IMG/VR virus record: IMGVR_UViG_3300007029_000005
Location: 1 to 41,003 of that record
Direction: 5' to 3' (one strand)
Source: a virus
DNA: 41,003 nt
Below are positions 1 through 7,117 of the stretch, one piece after another (within the stretch, counting starts at the first letter, position 1; every line of letters begins with the position of its first letter). The position numbers and the translations under genes are program-made. Below the pieces are notes generated by a model. That model did no database searches. It was not told where the DNA came from and saw only the letters and a program-made list of their open reading frames with translations.

Positions 1-378
1 CCCGTTCGGCAGCTGCTCTTCGAGCTCGCTGACGTACTTCTTGGCGCTCACGTAGTTGATGGTATCGCCCTGGGCCTCGGCCTCTTCCATCCGCTCCTTC
101 GCGGCCTCGAGCTCCAGCTCGATGTACGGTTCGATGGTGCGGTTGTACACCTGGGTCGGGCGGAGCCCCTGACCCTCGTACAGGACCGTGACCGTCGCGT
201 CGTCGCTCTTCGCCCGGCCGTTGCTGGTCATAATCGTCGCCTTGACGATCTCCACCTTCTCGGTCCAGCCGGCCTCGGTCTCCTCACCGCGGAGGCGGAT
301 CACCGCCCCCTCGGGGGTCGGGAAGTGCGCGTCGATCTGGTCGTCAGGTTCGTCGGTGTTGTGTTCTGCTTCGCTCAT
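1..378 (-). CDS. Hypothetical acidic protein, 3' end cut by window edge
   Basis: 126 codons are visible from the ATG at 378 and the reading frame is still open at base 1. The protein is acidic. Its middle (about residues 30-75) alternates in a beta-like pattern, and residues 85-120 look helical and charged. I do not recognise the family. The start is fixed by the leader GAGGTAACAGGCT just before the ATG, shared with several other genes here, and by a copy of the shared promoter 40-70 nt upstream. It is probably an early gene under the common control described for the promoter family. The coding call is firm; the function is unknown. Confidence 0.8.
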   Translation of the reverse strand, partial: MSEAEHNTDEPDDQIDAHFPTPEGAVIRLRGEETEAGWTEKVEIVKATIMTSNGRAKSDDATVTVLYEGQGLRPTQVYNRTIEPYIELELEAAKERMEEAEAQGDTINYVSAKKYVSELEEQLPNG

Positions 379-417
379 AGCCTGTTACCTCGTGCAACTA
401 ATCGATGGACAGCCGAC

Positions 418-446
418 AGTATAAGGGTTGTCCTTCGTGTTTAACC
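418..446 (-). promoter_or_regulatory. Shared early-type promoter, copy 1
   Basis: On the minus strand GGTTAAACACGAAGGACAAC is followed by CCTTATA, about 45 nt before the ATG at 378. It belongs to a family of eight near-identical copies in this window. The TTATA is the likely TATA box and the conserved block upstream is BRE plus a possible operator (GTTGT/ACAAC half sites). Confidence 0.75.
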
Positions 447-659
447 GGGGCAGGAAGGTGTGAAAGGTGGGTGGTGGGCCGCGGTGAGCGGTCACCTGAT
501 CCCGGAGATGCTCGGCGGGACGCCGAAGGGTGCTCCGGCGACTCAACCGAGGGACCGGGCTCATATGAACTTCACCCTGACCGGGAGACGCTACCACGAT
601 CACGAGAGACCAGACCACCTCACGAGCCGTGGGGTCTTACACGAGCGTCAGACCCCCAC

Positions 660-682
660 CAACTCTTACACCGTCGTAAGAG
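660..682. repeat. 23-bp inverted repeat, left copy
   Basis: The core is CTCTTACACCGTCGTAAGAG (663-682). The whole 23 bp is the exact reverse complement of 893-915. Each copy is an imperfect palindrome with 7-bp arms and a 6-nt centre. Extra half sites GTAAGAG (754-760) and CTCTTAC (869-875) lie between the two copies. Confidence 0.9.
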
Positions 683-683
683 G

Positions 684-748
684 GTGACGGGCCCGTACCG
701 TACTCACGTACGGCACTTATGGCCAAAAGGCCGGGCCGGGCCCGTCAC
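684..748. repeat. Nested inverted repeats (11-bp outer arms)
   Basis: GTGACGGGCCC (684-694) and GGGCCCGTCAC (738-748) form the outer arms. Inside lie a CCGTAC/GTACGG hairpin (698-713) and the palindrome GGCCAAAAGGCC (721-732). Such nesting is unlikely by chance and suggests a cruciform or protein-binding structure. Confidence 0.85.
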
Positions 749-892
749 TAACTGTAAGAGTTAGTATCAGTCGCGGTTATATGCAACCGGGACCTCATTA
801 CCGGGCGTGATATGGTCGGCTTGGCTTATTCTTGCGTGTTGTGGGGTTTCGTGGGGTTTCGTCGTGTTCTCTTACGGGCCGGGCGGGGGGAG

Positions 893-915
893 CTCTTACG
901 ACGGTGTAAGAGTTG
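893..915. repeat. 23-bp inverted repeat, right copy
   Basis: The core is CTCTTACGACGGTGTAAGAG (893-912), the exact reverse complement of the copy at 660-682. It ends 10 bp before the stop codon of the minus-strand gene at 925. Confidence 0.9.
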
Positions 916-924
916 CTGCCCTCC

Positions 925-1632
925 CTACGGCAGGGTGATCGCGTCGGGGTCGACCAGCTTCAGTACCTTGAACTTCCGCTTCTGACCGTTCGCGTCCGGG
1001 TTCACCATCTCGTGGTACTCGAACGCTCCGCCGGAGATGTGCTCACGGCCGTACTGATCCGTGACCGCTTCGACCTCATCCTTCTCCTGGACGCTCAACT
1101 TGGCGACGGCCTTCATCGCCCGGTACACCTCGTTGGCCTGCAGGTCCTCATCGGTCGCGGTCTGCAGGTCCACGCTGATCGCAGTCTTTCCGTACTTCCC
1201 GCGGGTGTGATTCGTTGAGATAATCTCGCCGGCTTCGACGGTCCGTGACCAGTCGGCCCAGTTCTGAAAGATGAGCACCGCCCGGCGCTTGGACGGTGAC
1301 CCGGAGAGGAGGTCCTGCCGTTCGCCCTCACTCATCCGGCTGTACTTCTCGAGGATGGTCAGGTTCTCGTAGTAGTTGTTCGAGCGCGGGTCAGTCGGGT
1401 CCTGCCCGTTGACCTTGTCCTGGAGCTCGTTGAGCTTCGAGAAGACTGTTTTCTTCGTCGCGGTGAGCTCATCCCGGAGGTCCTGTACCTCGGCCTCGAG
1501 CTCTTGGTTCTCTTTCCGGAGCGCCTCGATCTGCTCTTGCGCGGAGGGGGCCGTCCCCCCTTCGGTGTCCAGCTGATCGAGTACGTCCCGGTCTCTATCC
1601 GTCAGTCCGTCGGCTTTACCGGATTGGCTCAT
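925..1632 (-). CDS. Coiled-coil protein of unknown function
   Basis: 235 aa. Residues about 30-80 are a heptad-rich coiled coil starting in a run of E, L and K. Residues about 90-235 form a second part with aromatic and basic helices and a predicted sheet-rich C-terminus. The gene stands alone between the palindrome-rich region on its 3' side and its own promoter (TTTATA at 1692-1700). The leader GAGGTAACAGG precedes the ATG. A DNA-binding or regulatory role is possible because the coiled coil could dimerise it and the neighbouring gene is an AbrB-like regulator, but no known DNA-binding motif is clear. The gene is firm; the function is not recognised. Confidence 0.85.
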   Translation of the reverse strand: MSQSGKADGLTDRDRDVLDQLDTEGGTAPSAQEQIEALRKENQELEAEVQDLRDELTATKKTVFSKLNELQDKVNGQDPTDPRSNNYYENLTILEKYSRMSEGERQDLLSGSPSKRRAVLIFQNWADWSRTVEAGEIISTNHTRGKYGKTAISVDLQTATDEDLQANEVYRAMKAVAKLSVQEKDEVEAVTDQYGREHISGGAFEYHEMVNPDANGQKRKFKVLKLVDPDAITLP

Positions 1633-1689
1633 ATGCCTGTTACCTCACTAACCCGCCGAGCGACGGGTCGTCCACCAACTTGGACGGGC

Positions 1690-1722
1690 CGGTATAAATA
1701 GCTAACTAACACGTCAAACGAA
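1690..1722 (-). promoter_or_regulatory. TATA promoter of the coiled-coil gene
   Basis: Minus strand reads CTATTTATACC at 1691-1700, about 60 nt before the ATG at 1632, with an AT-rich stretch upstream. It is a standard haloarchaeal TATA box and is not a member of the shared early-type family. Confidence 0.65.
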
Positions 1723-1793
1723 TGCCTGACCGTGACGGACCTACGGCTGTTAGGAGGCTGACTTGTTTCACCTGACCGTTGAGGAGGGCTGCG

Positions 1794-2201
1794 CTACTCG
1801 TCAGGGAACTCGAGGAATAGGTCTGCGGTCGCCGGGTCGATGGTCAGCCGGACGGTTACGCCCTTCGCGGCCTCCACCGACTCGTACCCGAGGTCGTGCT
1901 CGAGCGCCTCGGGCGGGATGGTGATGAGCACCGTCCCGTGAGAACTCTCCCGAATCTTCCTCGAGCCGCGGGCCCGGGCTCCGCGGTCCATCCACCGGCG
2001 GGTGTCCGCGGTGATCGTGAGCTCGCGGTCCTCGATCACGCTAAAGATGTTCGCCGGATCACCGACGTCGAACGGAGTGTTCTCCAGGGTGTCCGGGGGG
2101 ATGCTCACCGAGAGAGAATTCCCGGACTGGTACAGCTCCTTCTTAGCAAGTAGTACACGACTCATCGACTCGTCCCTGACGTGTTGGGTGGTTGTGCTCA
2201 T
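1794..2201 (-). CDS. AbrB/SpoVT-like protein with two swapped-hairpin modules
   Basis: 135 aa from the ATG at 2201. An upstream in-frame GTG at 2213 is less likely because the TATA box lies 49 nt before the ATG. Residues about 8-55 (KKELYQSGNSLSVSIPPDTL) match the AbrB swapped-hairpin pattern, a basic strand, G/N-S turn and I-P-P/L strand. A second, weaker copy spans about 68-125 (RKIRESSHGTVLITIPPEAL). Such proteins are dimeric DNA-binding transition regulators or antitoxins. No toxin gene is adjacent, so a viral transcription regulator is the better guess. It is divergent from the gene at 2403 and shares the intergenic region with it, and may regulate both. Confidence 0.8.
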   Translation of the reverse strand: MSTTTQHVRDESMSRVLLAKKELYQSGNSLSVSIPPDTLENTPFDVGDPANIFSVIEDRELTITADTRRWMDRGARARGSRKIRESSHGTVLITIPPEALEHDLGYESVEAAKGVTVRLTIDPATADLFLEFPDE

Positions 2202-2248
2202 CTCCGGGTACACCTTCCTGCACAGTATGTCAGTACGTGACCAGCTTA

Positions 2249-2262
2249 GTTATAAGCTCCGT
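2249..2262 (-). promoter_or_regulatory. TATA promoter of the AbrB-like gene
   Basis: Minus strand GCTTATAAC (2250-2258) lies about 49 nt before the ATG at 2201. It forms a divergent pair with the promoter at 2372. Confidence 0.6.
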
Positions 2263-2371
2263 AATGTCCGGTACGCATTCGTTTAGCGGTCCACTAATCC
2301 TTCACAAGTTTTCGCAACTGTCGGAACGGTCAGTATGGTGTGGTTACTCGTCAGGGATGTGTGGGACAAAT

Positions 2372-2380
2372 GATTTAACA
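2372..2380 (+). promoter_or_regulatory. TATA box giving a leaderless transcript
   Basis: GATTTAACA is centred 27 nt before the ATG at 2403. Archaeal transcription starts about 25-27 nt after the TATA centre, so the mRNA should begin at or next to the start codon. No Shine-Dalgarno is present before this ATG, unlike most genes in the window. Confidence 0.6.
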
Positions 2381-2402
2381 TCCCGTTCACAACTGCTAAT
2401 CG

Positions 2403-2864
2403 ATGAGTGAGCAGGATAGTCTCCTCACGGAAGCGAAGAAGGCGGTGACCACCTGGGGAGGAACGGTTCGGCGGTCCTACGGTGACGACCACGGGAGCTT
2501 CGCGTTCCGGTTCACCTTCCGCGGGGAGACCTTCATCGCGGTCTCGAAAAAGTCGGCTCACAACGGGCTGGCCTCGTTCGAGCAGGGCATCGCCCGCCGG
2601 GCCGATCACCAGGGCGTCCTCCTCGTGAAGTTTTTCGGAGACAACCCCACCCTCGGGAACTCGTACGTGTTCCAGCCGGCCACCGTGATCGAGGACGGTG
2701 AGGTGAGCGTCGGGAACTCGAAGAAGGACGTCAAAACCGAGTGGTATCAGCTGCCCCTCGAGAAGGGCGTCCTCCTGGGTGACTTGGTGAGCGGCCGGGC
2801 GGAGCCCGCTGACCCCGAGCCCGAAGAAAAGAGCCGGCCGGTCGGGATCACCGATTACTGCTGA
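2403..2864 (+). CDS. Hypothetical protein, possibly nuclease-like fold
   Basis: 153 aa. It alternates strands and helices: a basic strand pair (residues 20-48), a helix (about 52-68) and a hydrophobic strand ending in F-F-G-D (74-80). The tail is acidic. The order resembles a restriction-endonuclease-like core, but I cannot see a PD-(D/E)XK signature, so this is only a guess. The mRNA is predicted to be leaderless. Its last 10 bases overlap the convergent zinc-ribbon gene. Its 3' end also carries, on the other strand, the terminator of the HerA operon. Confidence 0.75.
   Translation: MSEQDSLLTEAKKAVTTWGGTVRRSYGDDHGSFAFRFTFRGETFIAVSKKSAHNGLASFEQGIARRADHQGVLLVKFFGDNPTLGNSYVFQPATVIEDGEVSVGNSKKDVKTEWYQLPLEKGVLLGDLVSGRAEPADPEPEEKSRPVGITDYC
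2824..2842 (-). terminator. Terminator of the HerA operon
   Basis: Minus strand CCGGCCGGCTCTTTTCTTC lies 13-31 nt past the stop at 2855: a GC-rich palindrome followed by a T run. Nearly the same element sits at 6345-6365, so this is a re-used terminator. It falls inside the end of the convergent gene at 2403-2864. Confidence 0.6.
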
Positions 2865-3754
2865 CCGAGCTCACAACTCGAACACTGCAGCTGCGTCTCC
2901 ACCGCCTCTCCTTCTCGGTACGTGATCGTCACCCGGACGTGGTCCTCACCGCAGCCCGGGCAGTACCGCGGGACCTCACCCGCGGGCCCGGGCTCTTCCT
3001 CGTCGCTGCTGACCTTCCACCCGCAGTCCTGGCAGGTGAGCTGCGACCAGACGATCTCGCCGTCGACGTCCCGGCGGACGGAGACGTACACCTCGTCCTC
3101 CCCGCACAGAATACAGGGGCCGGGGAGCTCCTCGAGCGTCTCGTGTTTCGGGTGCATCCCGACCAGGGCCTCGGCCTCGGCCAGGGTCCGGGCGTCACCC
3201 GGGAACACCGACGGGTGGATGTGGATCACGTCAGGGGTCAGGTCCGGGCCGTTCCGCTTGAGGTCCTCGGCGGCCTTCTCCCAGTCGATGTCACCCGCCT
3301 CGGCCTGATCCCGAACCGGGCGGTCCTCCCGACGGGCTTTCAGCTGATCGACCATCTCCTCGTACCCGACCGGCCGGCCGTCCTCTCTCCGCTCGGGCAT
3401 CCCCCAGTCGTCAGGTTCGACGTGACCCGCGAGGAACATCCGGGCTGCGTCAGCCAGGTCGTCGCGGGTCTCCAGGTCACGGTCGACGGTGAGCTCGAAG
3501 TCGGTGATTCTGCAGCCGGAAAGGTCGCCGGCATCCCCCGGGGTTCGGACCCGAAGGTCGGCCATCCAGGGGCCTCGTGGAGTCGCCGTCTCCGGGTTTA
3601 CCCGGTCGATAAACTCTTGCATCCGCTCGTGAAGCGGCCGGCGGGGAGCCATCCCCCTGACCTTCGGGAGGTCCTCGAACCGGGGGAGGTACGCTCCCGG
3701 GAACATCCAGGAGGCCCACTCGTCAGCCGCGGTCCACTCATCCTCATCGCTCAT
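2855..3754 (-). CDS. Protein with two C-terminal zinc ribbons
   Basis: 299 aa. The N-terminal 200 residues are acidic with several tryptophans and no domain I recognise. The C-terminus carries two Cys4 zinc ribbons: C-I-L-C with C-Q-D-C (about residues 213-245), then C-P-G-C with C-S-S-C (about 265-296). The ATG overlaps the stop of the HerA-like ATPase gene in an ATGA arrangement, so the two are translationally coupled and likely act together. Zinc ribbons of this kind bind nucleic acid or protein partners. It is the last gene of a four-gene operon. Confidence 0.8.
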   Translation of the reverse strand: MSDEDEWTAADEWASWMFPGAYLPRFEDLPKVRGMAPRRPLHERMQEFIDRVNPETATPRGPWMADLRVRTPGDAGDLSGCRITDFELTVDRDLETRDDLADAARMFLAGHVEPDDWGMPERREDGRPVGYEEMVDQLKARREDRPVRDQAEAGDIDWEKAAEDLKRNGPDLTPDVIHIHPSVFPGDARTLAEAEALVGMHPKHETLEELPGPCILCGEDEVYVSVRRDVDGEIVWSQLTCQDCGWKVSSDEEEPGPAGEVPRYCPGCGEDHVRVTITYREGEAVETQLQCSSCELGQQ

Positions 3755-5496
3755 AGCTGCTCCATTACCTCCGCGGTCCGGTCCCGCTTGGCCTTGGCCT
3801 CTTTCACCTCACGGATACCGTCGACGTTGAGGTCCCAGGCCTTCTTCCGGCCGGAGGTGTCGGCCTCCTCGAGGACCTTCCGGCTCACGAGCTCACCGGC
3901 CGCGGTACTGACGTGGGAGAGGTTGCTGATCCCGAGGCGCTCGCCGACCTCCTCACGGGTGACCGGGCTCCGCTCTTCCAGGACGGTTGCGAGTACGCCC
4001 TTCACGTACCGGGGGCTGGTCTGCTCGGCCTGCTTCGCGTCCTCGATCTGCTCCCTGACGACCGGGTCGTCCAGGAAGTCCTCGTAGTCAGTCGGGACGT
4101 CGACGTCACCGGCCGCGGCCCGGGCCGCCTCGAGCTCATCCCGGAGCCGCTCGTTCTCTTCGCGGAGCTCCTCATCGGCCGCGGCCTGATCGGGCTCGGG
4201 CCGGGGGGCCTCCACCGCGAAGTCGTCCAGGACCTCATCGGCGAAGCTGACGAGGCGCTCCCGGAACTCGCGGAGCTCTTGGAGCTCGGCGACCTCGGCC
4301 TCGAGTTGCTCCACCTGATCGGTGAGGCGGTCGACGTCGTCGCGGGCCTCATCCCGCTCGGCCGTGACCCGTTCGAGGTCCTCCTGGAGGCGGTCCCTCT
4401 CATCGCGGAGCTCCTCGAGCTGGTCAGCTACCTCGGCGTCGGCCCCGCCGTTCCCGGACTGCATCGACTCGAGGGCCCGGGTCAGCCGGTCCTGGTCTGC
4501 GAGCTCTTGCTGCAGCTCATCTCTCTCGTCCTCGAGGGACTCCACCCGGTTCCGCAGCCGCTCGAGCTCATCCTGACGCTCCCGCCGGGCCTCTTGCTCG
4601 GCGGATACCTCTTCCTGGATGTTCTCGAGCGCCTCGGTCACCTCGGGCGGGGTCTCCGGGAGCTCGAACGTCTCCTCCCGGGGGTCGGGTGAACGACACC
4701 GTCTCACCTTCGTCGGCCCGACCAGGTCGCCGTCGGTCAGGGCCGGCCCCCGAGCGACGATCTCCCCGGTCCCGAGGCCGGCGAGGGTCTCGGCGTCACA
4801 CCGGAGGGCGTTGGCGGTCCGGTCGATGTCCTCATCGCCCGGGCGGTGAGCCACCCAGTCCTGGCACAGCTGGATCACCCCGTTGTGCAGGAAGGCCCGT
4901 CGCTGGTAGGCGACGATGGTGCTGATCCCCTTGTTCCCGCCCTCGGTCGCGGCCTTGATTATCTGACCGCGGGCCCGCTTCACCCACTCATCGATGTCGG
5001 GGTTCGGGGCCGAGTTTTTCGGGGCCAGCCAGTGGGCCTCATCGATCAGGAGGAGCGCGGGTGTCCGGTCACCGGAGCGGTACTTCTCGTGGGCCCGGTC
5101 GTTGAGGGCCCGGACGGCCTTCGCGGTCGCCAGGTGGACCCGGCTCTTTTCCTCCTCATAATCGGCGTACGTACTGACGTCGAGGAGGACCTTCATCCCG
5201 CGGTCGAGGACGAGCTCACCGATGAGGTCGAGACTCTCGAGCGGGACGGTCAGGTCGATGCCCTCCTCATCCCGCCCGCCGACCACCACGATGTTCTCAT
5301 CCTCGGTCCGGACCGGCGTGATCGCCCCGAGGCGCTCAACAACGAGCGTCGGGATGTTCACGTCAGCCAGGTCCTCGAGGATCACCCGGAGGGTGTTACT
5401 CTTCCCGACCCCGGAGGTCCCCTCAACGGAGAGGCGGAAGTCCGTCCCCGCCGTCGGGTCGAAGGTCAGGTCCCCGAGCTGCACTTCGGCGCTCAT
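3751..5496 (-). CDS. HerA/FtsK-type ATPase with long coiled coil and C-terminal winged helix
   Basis: 581 aa from the ATG at 5496, which has GGAGGG just before it and overlaps the previous stop. The frame is open further upstream but that stretch is out-of-phase sequence of the previous gene. Residues 26-33 (GTSGVGKS) are Walker A and 148-155 (LLLIDEAH) are Walker B, followed by an A-Y-Q sensor, as in the HerA/VirB4 branch of P-loop ATPases. These form hexameric DNA or protein pumps. Residues about 290-470 are one long coiled coil, absent from ordinary HerA, and about 500-581 form a winged helix. The usual HerA partner nuclease NurA is not visible. A role in viral DNA segregation, repair or processing is inferred. 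It is not the packaging motor, since a terminase is present. Confidence 0.85.
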   Translation of the reverse strand: MSAEVQLGDLTFDPTAGTDFRLSVEGTSGVGKSNTLRVILEDLADVNIPTLVVERLGAITPVRTEDENIVVVGGRDEEGIDLTVPLESLDLIGELVLDRGMKVLLDVSTYADYEEEKSRVHLATAKAVRALNDRAHEKYRSGDRTPALLLIDEAHWLAPKNSAPNPDIDEWVKRARGQIIKAATEGGNKGISTIVAYQRRAFLHNGVIQLCQDWVAHRPGDEDIDRTANALRCDAETLAGLGTGEIVARGPALTDGDLVGPTKVRRCRSPDPREETFELPETPPEVTEALENIQEEVSAEQEARRERQDELERLRNRVESLEDERDELQQELADQDRLTRALESMQSGNGGADAEVADQLEELRDERDRLQEDLERVTAERDEARDDVDRLTDQVEQLEAEVAELQELREFRERLVSFADEVLDDFAVEAPRPEPDQAAADEELREENERLRDELEAARAAAGDVDVPTDYEDFLDDPVVREQIEDAKQAEQTSPRYVKGVLATVLEERSPVTREEVGERLGISNLSHVSTAAGELVSRKVLEEADTSGRKKAWDLNVDGIREVKEAKAKRDRTAEVMEQL

Positions 5497-5810
5497 GGCT
5501 CCCTCCTCATCGAGATACCGTGAGCCGAGTACTGATAGTCGGCCATCTGGTCCTCCATCCGGGCCTGGGCCTCCTCGGCCTCCCGGCGCTCCTCCTCGCT
5601 CATCCGTTCCCAGGTGTACTCGTGGTGGAACGCGAGCGGGTCGCCGGAGTGACCGCACTCCCCGCAGCTCGCCTGGTGGGATGGCGGGACCGGCTGTACG
5701 TTCCCTTCGGCCTGGGTCCGGGTGTTCCCCTCCTCGTTCCCGCACTCGGGGCAGCGGGCCTCATCCATCTCGGTCTCGACGTACTCGCCGTCGCGGTCAG
5801 TCCCCGGCAT
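5493..5810 (-). CDS. Small zinc-finger protein
   Basis: 105 aa from the ATG at 5810, preceded by GGGGTGAGG. An in-frame GTG three codons earlier would lack spacing. C-P-E-C (about residues 20-23) and C-G-E-C (about 49-52) make a Cys4 ribbon, followed by a charged helix rich in E and R. It overlaps the regulator gene upstream by 14 bases and the ATPase gene downstream by four (ATGA). It is probably an accessory factor of the HerA operon. Confidence 0.75.
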   Translation of the reverse strand: MPGTDRDGEYVETEMDEARCPECGNEEGNTRTQAEGNVQPVPPSHQASCGECGHSGDPLAFHHEYTWERMSEEERREAEEAQARMEDQMADYQYSAHGISMRREP

Positions 5811-6267
5811 CGGCCTCACCCCGCAGCGCGTCCTCGAGGGCCCGGTTCACCTCACCCCACGGCTGCTCCAGGATGAAGTCGATCATATCGTCAGTCCCGG
5901 TCCGGGTCGGGTTGAAGTCGGGCTGGAACGAGGAGGCGACCGCGATGGTCAGCTGACGCTCGCCCTCGAGGTGCTCCCTGATCGTTGAGCCGTTCTCCTT
6001 GGGAGCCGGCTCGGTCATATCGACCCACCAGACCCGGGAGCGGGCCCCGGGCTGCTTGGTGTACACGATGCCGTCCTCTTCGAGCTCGTGGAGGCGGTTG
6101 TGAGCCGTGGCCTTCGCGCAGCCGACCCGGTCGGCGACCTCCTGATTGGTGAGAGGTTCCGGGTAGGCGTCGGCGAGGGCCCGGACGACGTCGTCGTCCT
6201 CGTACTTGTCCTCGAACTTGCCGCCCTTCCCGTGCTGTACTCCGCCTCGTACTTCTCCTTCTGTCAT
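5797..6267 (-). CDS. Winged helix-turn-helix transcriptional regulator
   Basis: 156 aa. Residues about 25-80 fit a winged helix: helix 1 (VVRALADAYP), the HTH TNQEVADRVGCAKATAHNRL, and a wing ending ARSRVWWV. The C-terminal 70 residues are acidic and may dimerise. It is the first gene of the HerA operon, has a shared early-type promoter and the GAGGTAACAG leader, and could be the factor that reads the shared promoter family. That last point is inference only. The HTH call is strong; the ligand and target are unknown. Confidence 0.85.
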   Translation of the reverse strand: MTEGEVRGGVQHGKGGKFEDKYEDDDVVRALADAYPEPLTNQEVADRVGCAKATAHNRLHELEEDGIVYTKQPGARSRVWWVDMTEPAPKENGSTIREHLEGERQLTIAVASSFQPDFNPTRTGTDDMIDFILEQPWGEVNRALEDALRGEADAGD

Positions 6268-6302
6268 AGCTGTTACCTCGTCCGTTGTGTTACGTGTACA
6301 AC

Positions 6303-6332
6303 CCTATAAAGGCTGGCCTTCGTGTTTAACCG
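6303..6332 (-). promoter_or_regulatory. Shared early-type promoter, copy 2 (HerA operon)
   Basis: Minus strand GGTTAAACACGAAGGCCAGC is followed by CTTTATAG (6304-6311). The ACAAC half found in other copies is CCAGC here, so the box is slightly diverged. The ATG at 6267 lies about 40 nt downstream. Confidence 0.75.
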
Positions 6333-6344
6333 TCAGTCCCGAAC

Positions 6345-6365
6345 GAGAAAAAGAGCCGGCCGGCG
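6345..6365 (-). terminator. Terminator after the 6.4-6.9 kb gene pair
   Basis: Minus strand GCCGGCCGGCTCTTTTTCTC starts directly after the stop at 6366: a GC-rich palindrome plus T5. It separates this pair from promoter copy 2 immediately downstream and resembles the element at 2824-2842. Confidence 0.65.
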
Positions 6366-6596
6366 TCAGGCTTCCAGGTCGTGCATCGGCGTCCGGCTTC
6401 TGACTATCATACTCCAGTCGGCCTCGGTCACGGCCTGACCGAGCTCATCCTCACTCGCGGGCTCGGGCTCACCCTCGTACCTCATCCGGTGGAGCTCACC
6501 GTCGACGGTCCCGAAGTACTCGAGCCGGCGGTCCTCTCCGCTGACCCTCACCACGCCGGCCGCCTCGATGAACACCAGGGCGTCGTCCAGGCTCAT
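6366..6596 (-). CDS. Small acidic hypothetical protein
   Basis: 76 aa. It is compact and acidic, with a strand-rich start (residues 5-40) and a short C-terminal helix. Family not recognised. The ATG starts two bases after the stop of the upstream gene (TAAGATG), so the two are coupled. It is probably an early accessory protein. A terminator follows at once. Confidence 0.75.
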   Translation of the reverse strand: MSLDDALVFIEAAGVVRVSGEDRRLEYFGTVDGELHRMRYEGEPEPASEDELGQAVTEADWSMIVRSRTPMHDLEA

Positions 6597-6597
6597 C

Positions 6598-6930
6598 TTA
6601 GGCCTCCGGTTCGAGCCGCCCGCCGACGGCGGTGGCCACTTCCTCGAAGCCGATGCCCCTGACGATGTGAGCCTGGTCGCCGATCACGATGAGGTCGCCC
6701 TTACACATCGAGCGCTCCTCGAGCTCATCGAGCTGCTCGTCGTACCCGGTCGGGTCACGGTTGAGGCGGTCCCACACCTCGCCGAGACTCTCAACGTCCT
6801 CGAGGGTCAGCACCGGGCGGTAGTGCTCGAGGTCGGCCGGGTCCTCCTCGCCGTCCTTAATGTCCTGCTTCGTCCAGTTGCGCTCTTCGCGGTCCTCGTC
6901 CCAGGTCAGGTAGTACACTTGTGCTTTCAT
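6598..6930 (-). CDS. Hypothetical early protein
   Basis: 110 aa from the ATG at 6930. The frame is open 8 codons further, but the leader TAGGTAACAGGCCT directly precedes this ATG. It starts with a hydrophobic strand (VYYLTW), continues with a charged acidic helix region, and ends with a strand-rich segment around GDLIVIGDQAHIV. I do not recognise the family. Promoter copy 3 drives it, back to back with promoter copy 4 for the plus-strand genes. Confidence 0.75.
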   Translation of the reverse strand: MKAQVYYLTWDEDREERNWTKQDIKDGEEDPADLEHYRPVLTLEDVESLGEVWDRLNRDPTGYDEQLDELEERSMCKGDLIVIGDQAHIVRGIGFEEVATAVGGRLEPEA

Positions 6931-6966
6931 AGGCCTGTTACCTACTTCAACCATATACGGCCGACC

Positions 6967-6995
6967 CCTTAACCGTTGTCCTTCGTGTTTAACCG
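6967..6995 (-). promoter_or_regulatory. Shared early-type promoter, copy 3
   Basis: Minus strand GGTTAAACACGAAGGACAAC is followed by GGTTAAGG. It is divergent with copy 4 at 7049-7076, about 55 bp away, so the pair forms an inverted repeat that could be controlled by one bound factor. Confidence 0.75.
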
Positions 6996-7048
6996 CACCC
7001 CATCGCGTGCGCAGTCGTTTGTTGTTGTGGCCTCACCCGGACTTCTGA

Positions 7049-7076
7049 CGGTTGTACACGAAGGACAACCTTTATG
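7049..7076 (+). promoter_or_regulatory. Shared early-type promoter, copy 4
   Basis: GGTTGTACACGAAGGACAAC then CTTTATG, 42-69 nt before the ATG at 7118. This copy has the clearest TATA box of the plus-strand members. Confidence 0.8.
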
Positions 7077-7117
7077 TTAGGGGCCGTCCAACACTTAGTT
7101 GTAAGAGGTAACAGGCT

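Larger units (their letters stand above)
447..924. other. Non-coding, palindrome-rich intergenic region
   Basis: About 480 bp without a credible gene separates two minus-strand genes. It holds a 23-bp inverted repeat pair (660-682 and 893-915), each arm itself a hairpin with CTCTTAC and GTAAGAG ends. It also has an 11-bp inverted pair (684-694/738-748) enclosing CCGTAC-TCAC-GTACGG (698-713) and GGCCAAAAGGCC (721-732), and ACTAACT-gtaag-AGTTAGT (747-765). GTGGGGTTTC is tandemly repeated at 841-860. This arrangement suits a replication origin, an operator cluster or a structured RNA. I found no clear match to the haloarchaeal origin recognition box, so the role is open. Overlapping open frames here have non-acidic, arginine- and proline-rich products unlike the neighbours and were not called. 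Confidence 0.7.

Noticed and set aside
405-764. Small plus-strand frames in the 379-924 gap
   Set aside because: Products are arginine- and proline-rich, have no Shine-Dalgarno, and the DNA is dominated by palindromes.
2403-2864. Calling the 153-aa protein a NurA-like partner of the HerA-like ATPase
   Set aside because: It is on the other strand with its own promoter and lacks a visible catalytic signature, so only a weak nuclease-like fold remark was kept.
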